A stretch of DNA of 64,000 bases from VGBO01 sp964453335 (GTDB lineage: Bacteria; Actinomycetota; Acidimicrobiia; Acidimicrobiales; CAIXPF01): positions 28,360 to 92,359 of the forward strand of contig CAYVOK010000014.1 in assembly GCA_964453335.1 (NCBI GenBank), given 5' to 3'. Position 1 is the stretch's first letter; each line of letters starts with the position of its first letter. Positions 57,520 to 64,000 of this stretch are shown in pieces. A program made the translations under genes and the position numbers. Below the pieces are notes generated by a model that searched no databases, had not been told where the DNA came from, and was given only the letters and a program-made list of their open reading frames with translations.

Positions 57520-59442
57520 ATGACGGTCATCGACGAAGCCAGGTATGCCGAGGCGCTCGAAACGGCCAACATCCCGACACTGCTGATGGTGCTCGTGCAG
57601 CTCACCGGCGAGACGCACTGGCTCGAGGCGCCCTACGCCCCGAAGCGGGCGACGGGCATGGGGGACAACGACTCGGGCGGGCTGTCGCCGGAGTTGCAGC
57701 GTGAGGTGCGTGAGGCGGCACTCGAGGCGATCGTGGCGTGGAAGGCCGGGCGTCCGGTTGCGCTTCCGACCCCGTCGAACGAGATGTTCGTGCGCATGCT
57801 CAGCGTGGCGATGGCGGAGGCCGTGCCGGCGGAGTACGGCGAGTTCACCGCTGCGCAGTTCGGCGCCGTGAAGTTCCTCGACCACGAGCCCTACCCGGTG
57901 CCCGAGGGGTTCAAGGTCTTCATCATCGGCGCAGGTGTGTCGGGCCTGTGCGCGGCCATCAACCTCGAGATGGCGGGTGTTCCCTTCGAGATCGTGGAGC
58001 GTCACCCGACCGTCGGCGGCGTGTGGTGGGAGAACCGCTACCCGGGTGCCGGCGTCGACACGCCGAACCACCTCTACTCGTACTCCTTCGCGCCGTACGA
58101 CTGGAAGAACTACTTCTGCCTGCGGGACGAGCTGCACGGCTACCTCGAGCACGTCGCCGACGAGTTCGACGTGCGCCGCCACATCGAGTTCTCCACGACG
58201 GTGACCCGCATCGAGTACCAGGCCGCCCGGCAGATGTGGCGCATCGAGACGCGTGACGCGTCGGGTGAGCTCCGTGTCCGTGAGGCGAACGTCGTGCTGA
58301 GTGCGGCCGGCCTGTTCAACCCGCCCGTCGAACCCGACATCCCCGGGCTCGACGGCTGGACCGGCGAGAAGTGGCACACGGCGCGGTGGCCCGCGGACGC
58401 GTCGGTGAAGGGCAAGCGCGTTGCGATCATCGGGAACGGTGCGAGCTGCATGCAGACCGCACCGGAGATCCAGCACGAAGTCGAGTCGCTCACCATCTAC
58501 CAGCGGTCGAACCACTGGGCTGCACCGTTCGAGCGGTTCCGTCAGGCGGTGCCGGACGGGTTGCGGTTCCTGTTCGCCGAGGTGCCGCTGTACCGGGCCT
58601 GGTACCGGACCCGGCTCGGGTGGACGTTCAACGACCGGATCCATTCGGTGCTGCACAAGGACCCTGACTGGGAACACCCCGAGCGTTCGCTGAACGCGAC
58701 CAACGATGCCCACCGGGCGTACTTCACGCAGTACGTGATCGACGAGCTCGGCGACAAGGCCGACGAGCTGCTGCCGAAGGTGCTGCCGACGTATCCGCCG
58801 TTCGGCAAGCGGATGCTGATGGACAACGGTTGGTACCGGATGCTCAGCCGGAACCCGAAGGTCGATCTCGTCACCGATCGGGTCGCCCGGATCGAGGGGA
58901 ACCGGGTCGTCGCCGAGGACGGCACCGAGCGTGAGGCGGACGTCCTCGTTCTCGCGACCGGTTTCGACGTGCTGCGGCTCATCAACACCTACGAGGTGGT
59001 CGGCAAGTCGGGCGTGTCACTGCGTGACGCGTGGGAGGACGACGACTGCCAGGCGTACCTCGGCACGGTCGTCCCGGACTTCCCGAACTACTTCATGCTG
59101 TACGGCCCGAACCTGCAGCCCGGTCACGGCGGCAGCCTGATCTTCGTGGTCGAGATGCAGATCCGCTACATCATGGACATGATCCGCACGATGGTGGAGC
59201 AGGGCATCGGTGAGGTTGACGTCCGCCGTGACGTGCACGAGCGGTACAACGCGGATGTCGCCGAGCGGCACACGCAGATGGTGTGGTCGCACCCGGGGAT
59301 GACGACGTACTACCGCAACGGTCGGGGTCGGATCACGATTAACTCGCCGTACCGGAACGTCGACTTCTACGACATGACCAAGCGTGTGGACCTCGACGAT
59401 TACACGACCGAACCGTCCGCACGGCAGGCGCTGGTCGGCTGA
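57520..59442 (+). CDS. Flavin-dependent Baeyer-Villiger monooxygenase, 4-hydroxyacetophenone type
   Basis: 640 residues. FAD- and NADPH-dependent oxygen insertion next to a carbonyl group. FAD motif FIIGAGVSGLCAA comes after an N-terminal extension of about 130 residues, which is characteristic of 4-hydroxyacetophenone monooxygenase (also about 640 residues). The BVMO fingerprint appears as WTGEKWHTARWP (FxGxxxHxxxWP with Trp for Phe), and the NADPH motif is IIGNGASCMQTAPEI. VLATGFDVLRL lies near the end. The substrate is unknown; aryl ketones are only the family precedent. A tRNA follows 67 bp downstream. Confidence 0.85.
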   Translation: MTVIDEARYAEALETANIPTLLMVLVQLTGETHWLEAPYAPKRATGMGDNDSGGLSPELQREVREAALEAIVAWKAGRPVALPTPSNEMFVRMLSVAMAEAVPAEYGEFTAAQFGAVKFLDHEPYPVPEGFKVFIIGAGVSGLCAAINLEMAGVPFEIVERHPTVGGVWWENRYPGAGVDTPNHLYSYSFAPYDWKNYFCLRDELHGYLEHVADEFDVRRHIEFSTTVTRIEYQAARQMWRIETRDASGELRVREANVVLSAAGLFNPPVEPDIPGLDGWTGEKWHTARWPADASVKGKRVAIIGNGASCMQTAPEIQHEVESLTIYQRSNHWAAPFERFRQAVPDGLRFLFAEVPLYRAWYRTRLGWTFNDRIHSVLHKDPDWEHPERSLNATNDAHRAYFTQYVIDELGDKADELLPKVLPTYPPFGKRMLMDNGWYRMLSRNPKVDLVTDRVARIEGNRVVAEDGTEREADVLVLATGFDVLRLINTYEVVGKSGVSLRDAWEDDDCQAYLGTVVPDFPNYFMLYGPNLQPGHGGSLIFVVEMQIRYIMDMIRTMVEQGIGEVDVRRDVHERYNADVAERHTQMVWSHPGMTTYYRNGRGRITINSPYRNVDFYDMTKRVDLDDYTTEPSARQALVG

Positions 59443-59467
59443 TCCGGCCGGCGAGTCGATCTCGATG

Positions 59468-59496
59468 TTGTGACGTCGTCGCCGGTGGGGTAGGTT
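59468..59496 (+). promoter_or_regulatory. Promoter of the initiator tRNA
   Basis: TTGTGA (59468-59473), a 17-bp spacer, and TAGGTT (59491-59496), 13 nt before the tRNA 5' end. It is one of few places in the window with both -35 and -10 boxes. Confidence 0.6.
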
Positions 59497-59509
59497 CACG
59501 GCTCCACAC

Positions 59510-59583
<74 letters not shown>

Positions 59584-59589
59584 CACAGG

Positions 59590-59617
59590 AAGGCCCAGGT
59601 CCGTCGACCTGGGCCTT
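59590..59617 (+). terminator. Terminator after the tRNA
   Basis: AAGGCCCAGGTC (59590-59601) pairs perfectly with GACCTGGGCCTT (59606-59617) around CGTC. It starts 6 nt after the tRNA. Confidence 0.8.
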
Positions 59618-59634
59618 CGTCGTTCCCGACGACA

Positions 59635-59663
59635 TTTGCAGCGCATGCGCGCGAACATAAAGA
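59635..59663 (+). promoter_or_regulatory. Promoter with internal palindrome for the giant surface protein
   Basis: TTTGCA (59635-59640), a 17-bp spacer, TAAAGA (59658-59663). The spacer holds the perfect palindrome GCGCATGCGC (59641-59650), a possible operator. The ATG at 59673 is only 9 nt after the -10. Confidence 0.45.
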
Positions 59664-59672
59664 TCATCGTTC

Positions 59673-62600
59673 ATGGGGCCGAGGCGAGGTTCGGAAGGTC
59701 ATGCGCGCCGGGGTCGAGTGAACTTCCTCCTCGCCCTTATCGCGGTCGCGCTGGCATCGTTCGTGCACGGTGCGGCGACCCGTCCGGCTGCAGCGGCCGG
59801 CGAGTGCCCGACGGGCTGGACGTTCGAGGCTTCGGGCGGCACGTGTTTCCGGGCGTTCACCGCCTCGACCACCTGGACTCCGCCGACCGGTGTCACCTCG
59901 ATCTCCTTCCTCGTCGTCGGTGGCGGAGGCGGCGGCGGTGCGTTGGCTGGCTCGACGAACCATAAGGGCGGACTCGGAGGAAGCGTCGTCGCGTCGTCCT
60001 CGCCGGTGACGATCGGTTCGGGTTCGATCACCATCACCGTCGGGCTCGGGAAGGGCTCGAACACGGCCGGGACCGCCTCGAGCATCGTGCAGGGTTCGAC
60101 GACGATCGCAAGCGCGGCGGGTGGTGCGGCGAATCAGCGCACGGGTTCGGGCACCGGCACCGGAACGACGTCGAGTTTCTCGGGTACGAGCGCGGTCTAC
60201 GGTGCGCACGGCGGGGCGACCGGATACGCGGGTGGGACGAACGCCGGCGCGGGAGCCGTGGCGGGCTGCGCCGGGTGCGGCGGGATCTCGGCGCCCGACG
60301 GCTACGGCGGTGGTGGCGGTGCGGGTGGTGGCGGTGACGGCGGTGGATTCACGCTGTACACGGTCGCCGGCGACGGTGGCGACGGAGTCGTGATGATCCG
60401 GTACACCGCGTTCGCTGTGTCGTCGTTCACCACCTCGACGACGTCCCCGACGAACTCCGCCACTCTCACGTACTCCGTCACCTTCACCGGACCGGTCGAC
60501 ACCTCGACGTTCACAGGACAGGACATCGACATCGCCGGTGCGACCGGCTGCACGATTACGGTCACGCCGGTCTCCCCGTCGTCCGGCGCCGCGAGCACCT
60601 TCACGGTCACGATCAGCGGCTGTTCCGACGGCACCGTCGTGCCGACCCTCACAGCCGGGAGTGTCACGGCGTCGTCGGGCGTCGTCGGTCCCGGTGCCGC
60701 TGCGAGCGGCCCGTCCGTCACCGTCGACCGGACCGCGCCGGCCGTCCCGCCAGCCGTCGACCTCGTGATGTCGTCGGACAGCGGGTCGTCCTCGAGCGAC
60801 GATCTCACGTCACTGACCACGCTCACACTCTCGGCCGGTGGGACGAACGGCGACACGATCAGCATCACTGCGACCGACGGCAGTACGACGCTGACGTGCT
60901 CCTACGTCCGTTCTGCCACTATCTCGAGCTGTCCACTCGCCGGGTTCACGGGCGGTTCGTGGACCGTCACGGCGACCGCAGCCGATCCGCTCGGCAACAC
61001 CTCGGCCGCGGGGCCGGCAACGACGATCACGATCGACACGGTTGCGCCTGTTGCACCTGGGTCGGTGGACCTTCGCACGGCGTCGGACACGGGTTCGTCG
61101 TCGGCCGACGATCGTACGTCGGACGTGACGCCGGCGGTGGGGGTGGCGGAAGGTGCACCGGGTGACGTCGTGACGGTCACGGCGACGAGTGGTGCGACGA
61201 CGCGGTCGTGCACGTACACGGTGGGGGTGGCGGCGTCGTGTGATCTCCCGACGCTGACCGATGGGACCTGGGCGGTGTCGGCGACGTTGACGGACCCGGC
61301 GGGGAACGTGTCGACGACAGGTCCGGCGATGAACCTGATCGTCGACGCGACCGCGCCGGCGACCGGCTCGACGGCCCCCGACCTCGACGTCTCGTCGGAC
61401 ACGGGTTCGTCGTCGACCGACGATCGGACGTCGGATGCCACGCCGCAGTTCTCGCGAGTCGGTCCTGCGTCGGACGGTGACGTGGTGACGATCCGTGCGA
61501 CGGACGGGACGACGACACGGTCGTGCACGTATGTCGTCGGCACTGCGTCATCGTGCGTTCTGCCGTTGCTCACGGATGCGATGTGGTCGGTGACGTCGAC
61601 GTTGACGGATGTGGCGGGGAATGAGAGCGGGCCGAGTTCGCCGCTGTCGTTGACGGTCGACACGACAGCCCCTACTGCGCCGTCGCCGGTGGATCTGGCG
61701 GTGTCGTCGGATACCGGGTCGTCGTCGAGCGATGATCGGACGTCGGATGCGACACCGACGGTGTCAGCTCCGGTGCCGGGGTCGATGACGGGCGATGTCG
61801 TGACGGTCACGGCGACGAACGGTTCGACGACTCGGTCGTGTACGTATGTGATCGGCACTGCGTCGTCGTGCGATCTGCCGACGTTGACGGACGGGGTGTG
61901 GTCGGTGACGGCGACCCTCACCGACCTCGCTGGGAACATCTCACCACCGTCGACCCCCACCACCATCACCGTCGACACGACGCCGCCGAACCCGACGACG
62001 GCCGACCTGCTCGCTGCGTCGGACAACGGCACGTCGTCCTCCGACGACATCACGAACGACGTGACGCCGGCCTTCTCCGTGCCGGGGCAAGCACCGGGTG
62101 ACGTCGTCACCGTGACCGCCACCGATGGCACCACGACCCGGACCTGCTCGTACACCGTCGGCGCCACCACGTCGTGTGATCTCCCGGCGCTCGGGCCGGG
62201 AACGTGGGGTGTGACGGCGGTGGTCGTCGACGCAGCGGGCAACAGCGGTGCGACCACCGGACCGCGGACGATCACGATCGACACGGTGGCCCCAGCAGCT
62301 CCCAGTGCACCCGACCTCCTCCCGTCGTCCGACACCGGCGCGTCGTCCACCGACGACACGACAGGCGATGCGACACCCTCCATCGGCGGATCGACGGGTG
62401 ATCCGGGTGACCTCGTCACGATCACGGCGAGCGACGGAACGACGACGCGGTTCTGCACCTACGTCGTCGGTGTGGCGGCCTCGTGTGACCTGCCGACGCT
62501 GACGGACGGGACGTGGTCGATCACGGCGACGCGCACCGATCCGGCGGGCAACGTGTCGTCGTCGTCCGTGCCGGTCTCGCTGAACCTCGACGCAACGCCG

Positions 62601-64000
62601 CCGCCGGTGCCGGCCGGCCTCGACCTCGCTGCGGTGAGCGACACCGGAGCTTCCGACATCGACGACGTCACGAGTGACACCGCCCCCCGCATCGACGTGG
62701 CCGGCGTCGTCCCCGGTGACCTCGTCACGATCACTGCGACCGACGGCACCGTCGAACGCTCCTGCACCTTCGTGGCAACAGCGACGACCGGCGGGTGCGT
62801 GATCGCCGGCCTGACGGACGGGAGCTGGGCCGTCACGGCGACCTCGACCGACAGCAACGGCAACCGGTCAGCCCCGACTGCGCCGCCGCTCGAGCTCGCC
62901 GTCGACACGACCGTGCCCTCACTCCCGGAATTCGAGGGTAGCGCCCCCGGCAGCGTCGATCTGCTCCCGGGCTCCGACACGGGTCGATCCGATCGGGACG
63001 ACATCACGGCCGACACCTCGCCGGCGGTCAGGCTCGGCGGGGACCTCGGTGACGTGGTCACGATCACGGCAACCGACGGGACCAGGACGGTCAGTTGCAC
63101 GTACACCGTCACCGGCCCGACGAGCGGTTGCCGCCTCGCCACCCTCGGCGACGGGGTCTGGCGGCTGAGCGGCGCGGTCGTCGACCGTGCCGGGAACCGA
63201 GCCACGACGCGTGACGCGGTCATCGTCACCGTCGACACGGCACCGCCGTCGACGCGCCCGGTCGTGAACGTCGACCCCGGCCCGGGCAGGGTCGAGGTGC
63301 GCGTCGACGGAGTCGACGACGGGCTCGACGTGACCGTCACCGGCAGCGACGGGCGGGCCGAGCGCAGCTGCGGGTTCACCGTTGCGCAGGACCGTCGGTC
63401 CTGCAACCTCGACGGGCTCGCCCCGGGACCGTGGCGCATCAGCGCAACCGCTGCCGACAGCGCAGGCAACCGGACGTCCGCGTCGGACTCCGTCGAGATC
63501 ACGATCGAGGCGGCAGCAGCGGCCGGCTCGCCGTCGGTCGGCAGCCGAGCGGCCGGACGCAGTGCCGACGGCGCAGACCGCAACAGTGACGAGGATCCCC
63601 TCCCGGTCGGTGACCTGGCGTCGGACGACGCGCTGCGCCTGATCGCAGCGGGGCTCGCCATCGCTGCCGGTGCGCGACGCCGTCCGGACGCCGGCGTACG
63701 TCGTCTCGGCGACGACGAGCGGGAGACGACCGATCTCGGAGGGTTCGCCGCAGGCTCGGGCGACCGCGGGCTCGACGCGCAGCACGACCGGTACCGCCCG
63801 CTGACATGGGCGCCTCTCGACGAGGCCGTGCGCGCTGCAGTCGGGCGCCTCGGGCCGGTCTCGCCGGTGCTCGCACGCACGCTCGACGACGGCGCGTACC
63901 TGCGAGCGATGTTCGGCGTGTTCTGGCCCGTGCTCCCCCTCGCCGGCGTCGTCGTCGGCACGCTCGCAGCACTCGACACCCGTCCGGTCGTCGCCCTGCC
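59673..64000 (+). CDS. Giant secreted protein: glycine-rich head, tandem Ig-like repeats, membrane tail (3' end beyond the window)
   Basis: At least 1442 residues, open to the window end. ATG 59673 gives a signal peptide: basic MGPRRGSEGHARRGR, hydrophobic core NFLLALIAVALASFV, cleavage likely after the Ala-rich region around residue 35. Then a glycine-rich domain (about 40-250) with WTPPTGVTSISFLVVGGGGG and GDGGDGVVMIRYT, a first Ig-like region, and eight repeats of 103-104 residues (60756-63263 or so). A ninth, diverged repeat follows. Then comes a basic low-complexity stretch, a hydrophobic LIAAGLAIAAGA, and another helix near the window edge (FGVFWPVLPLAGVVVGTLAA). It is likely a surface protein anchored at the C-terminus. 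Only distant similarity to bacterial Ig-like adhesins can be argued. Long minus-strand frames over it are artefacts. Confidence 0.8.
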   Translation, partial: MGPRRGSEGHARRGRVNFLLALIAVALASFVHGAATRPAAAAGECPTGWTFEASGGTCFRAFTASTTWTPPTGVTSISFLVVGGGGGGGALAGSTNHKGGLGGSVVASSSPVTIGSGSITITVGLGKGSNTAGTASSIVQGSTTIASAAGGAANQRTGSGTGTGTTSSFSGTSAVYGAHGGATGYAGGTNAGAGAVAGCAGCGGISAPDGYGGGGGAGGGGDGGGFTLYTVAGDGGDGVVMIRYTAFAVSSFTTSTTSPTNSATLTYSVTFTGPVDTSTFTGQDIDIAGATGCTITVTPVSPSSGAASTFTVTISGCSDGTVVPTLTAGSVTASSGVVGPGAAASGPSVTVDRTAPAVPPAVDLVMSSDSGSSSSDDLTSLTTLTLSAGGTNGDTISITATDGSTTLTCSYVRSATISSCPLAGFTGGSWTVTATAADPLGNTSAAGPATTITIDTVAPVAPGSVDLRTASDTGSSSADDRTSDVTPAVGVAEGAPGDVVTVTATSGATTRSCTYTVGVAASCDLPTLTDGTWAVSATLTDPAGNVSTTGPAMNLIVDATAPATGSTAPDLDVSSDTGSSSTDDRTSDATPQFSRVGPASDGDVVTIRATDGTTTRSCTYVVGTASSCVLPLLTDAMWSVTSTLTDVAGNESGPSSPLSLTVDTTAPTAPSPVDLAVSSDTGSSSSDDRTSDATPTVSAPVPGSMTGDVVTVTATNGSTTRSCTYVIGTASSCDLPTLTDGVWSVTATLTDLAGNISPPSTPTTITVDTTPPNPTTADLLAASDNGTSSSDDITNDVTPAFSVPGQAPGDVVTVTATDGTTTRTCSYTVGATTSCDLPALGPGTWGVTAVVVDAAGNSGATTGPRTITIDTVAPAAPSAPDLLPSSDTGASSTDDTTGDATPSIGGSTGDPGDLVTITASDGTTTRFCTYVVGVAASCDLPTLTDGTWSITATRTDPAGNVSSSSVPVSLNLDATPPPVPAGLDLAAVSDTGASDIDDVTSDTAPRIDVAGVVPGDLVTITATDGTVERSCTFVATATTGGCVIAGLTDGSWAVTATSTDSNGNRSAPTAPPLELAVDTTVPSLPEFEGSAPGSVDLLPGSDTGRSDRDDITADTSPAVRLGGDLGDVVTITATDGTRTVSCTYTVTGPTSGCRLATLGDGVWRLSGAVVDRAGNRATTRDAVIVTVDTAPPSTRPVVNVDPGPGRVEVRVDGVDDGLDVTVTGSDGRAERSCGFTVAQDRRSCNLDGLAPGPWRISATAADSAGNRTSASDSVEITIEAAAAAGSPSVGSRAAGRSADGADRNSDEDPLPVGDLASDDALRLIAAGLAIAAGARRRPDAGVRRLGDDERETTDLGGFAAGSGDRGLDAQHDRYRPLTWAPLDEAVRAAVGRLGPVSPVLARTLDDGAYLRAMFGVFWPVLPLAGVVVGTLAALDTRPVVAL
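60756..63263 (+). repeat. Eight tandem Ig-like repeats, 309-312 bp period
   Basis: Equivalent codons of the (V/P)DL start of each unit lie at 60756, 61065, 61377, 61689, 62001, 62310, 62619 and 62955, so the steps are 309, 312, 312, 312, 309, 309 and 336 bp. Each unit reads about (V/P)DL..SDTGSSS.DD.T.D.TP, then GDVVT(V/I)TATDGTTTR(S/F)C.Y, a second Cys in SCDLPTL(T)DG.W, and ends D.AGN...TVDT.AP. The eighth step has a short insert before it. Units 2-4 are closest in DNA. Confidence 0.85.

Noticed and set aside
60756..63263. CRISPR-like array
   Set aside because: The period is 309-312 bp, a multiple of three, in an open frame, without short identical repeats and unique spacers.
60902..63979. 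Two minus-strand frames of 518 and 506 codons with regular repeats
   Set aside because: They mirror the Ig-like repeats of the plus-strand gene, which has a signal peptide and conserved Cys pairs. The minus frames have no start signals or known domain.

Overview
The window is about 64 kb of a very GC-rich (roughly 70 %), densely packed chromosome from an actinobacterium. The evidence is a WhiB regulator, a SenX3/RegX3-like pair behind a GTTCACC-type PHO box, an F420-type luciferase-like oxidoreductase, UPF0182 and DUF2342-type proteins, an actinobacterial sdhCAB and a YlbL-like PDZ-Lon protease. The gene mix and the many leaderless starts would suit Acidimicrobiia, but that placement is inference. 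A run of exactly 100 N (48600-48699) marks a scaffold join, so this is a draft or metagenome assembly. No phage, insertion sequence, CRISPR array, rRNA or plasmid feature was found. The only RNA gene seen is an initiator tRNA.

Layout. 1-8.1 kb: end of a PcrA/UvrD helicase, a membrane protein with a decayed Rieske-like domain (minus), a B12-binding mutase subunit with sucCD, a strong hairpin, then purH-folD-metF for one-carbon and purine metabolism. 8.1-15.9 kb: P450, class III CoA-transferase and icd (minus), AIM24-like protein, ornithine-type decarboxylase, phosphotransferase-like protein (minus) and an SDR. 16-22.5 kb: NhaA (minus), NudC, TerC plus universal stress protein, a glutamate-synthase-like FMN protein (minus) and an LLM oxidoreductase. 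22.5-30 kb: a three-gene ABC exporter (minus), an OAT2-like ArgJ (minus), malate dehydrogenase, SCP2-like protein (minus), an unknown protein and a double-domain MgtE-like transporter (minus). 30-36 kb: sdhCAB (minus), a second SDR, a small membrane protein and a stand-alone ketoreductase with a polyketide-synthase-style active site (minus). 36-41 kb: MoxR-type AAA+ ATPase, a GH1-like pseudoenzyme (minus), a VWA protein and WhiB. 41-47.7 kb: TatA, an unknown protein, polyphosphate kinase, a PHO-box-controlled two-component system, an MFS protein and a phosphoesterase. 47.7-59.5 kb: a DUF2342-like protein running into the gap, MoaE, a small membrane protein, MreB, HEAT-repeat and small membrane proteins (minus), PDZ-Lon protease, DivIVA-like coiled coil, UPF0182 and a Baeyer-Villiger-type monooxygenase. 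59.5-64 kb: tRNA-fMet with terminator, then a secreted giant (at least 1442 residues) with a glycine-rich head and eight tandem Ig-like repeats. It runs off the window end and is matched by misleading antisense ORFs.

How the genes work together. Mutase subunit, sucCD, mdh, icd and sdhCAB cover much of the TCA cycle and would receive propionyl/methylmalonyl-derived carbon. purH-folD-metF share folate intermediates. ppk and the PHO-box two-component system point to phosphate homeostasis.

The most general signal is regulatory. About twenty genes have a TANNNT -10 hexamer ending 6-8 nt before the start codon and no Shine-Dalgarno, the signature of leaderless mRNAs. Genes with GGAGG-type sites (for example sdhC, the 33.8 kb SDR, whiB, the DivIVA-like gene) form a second class.
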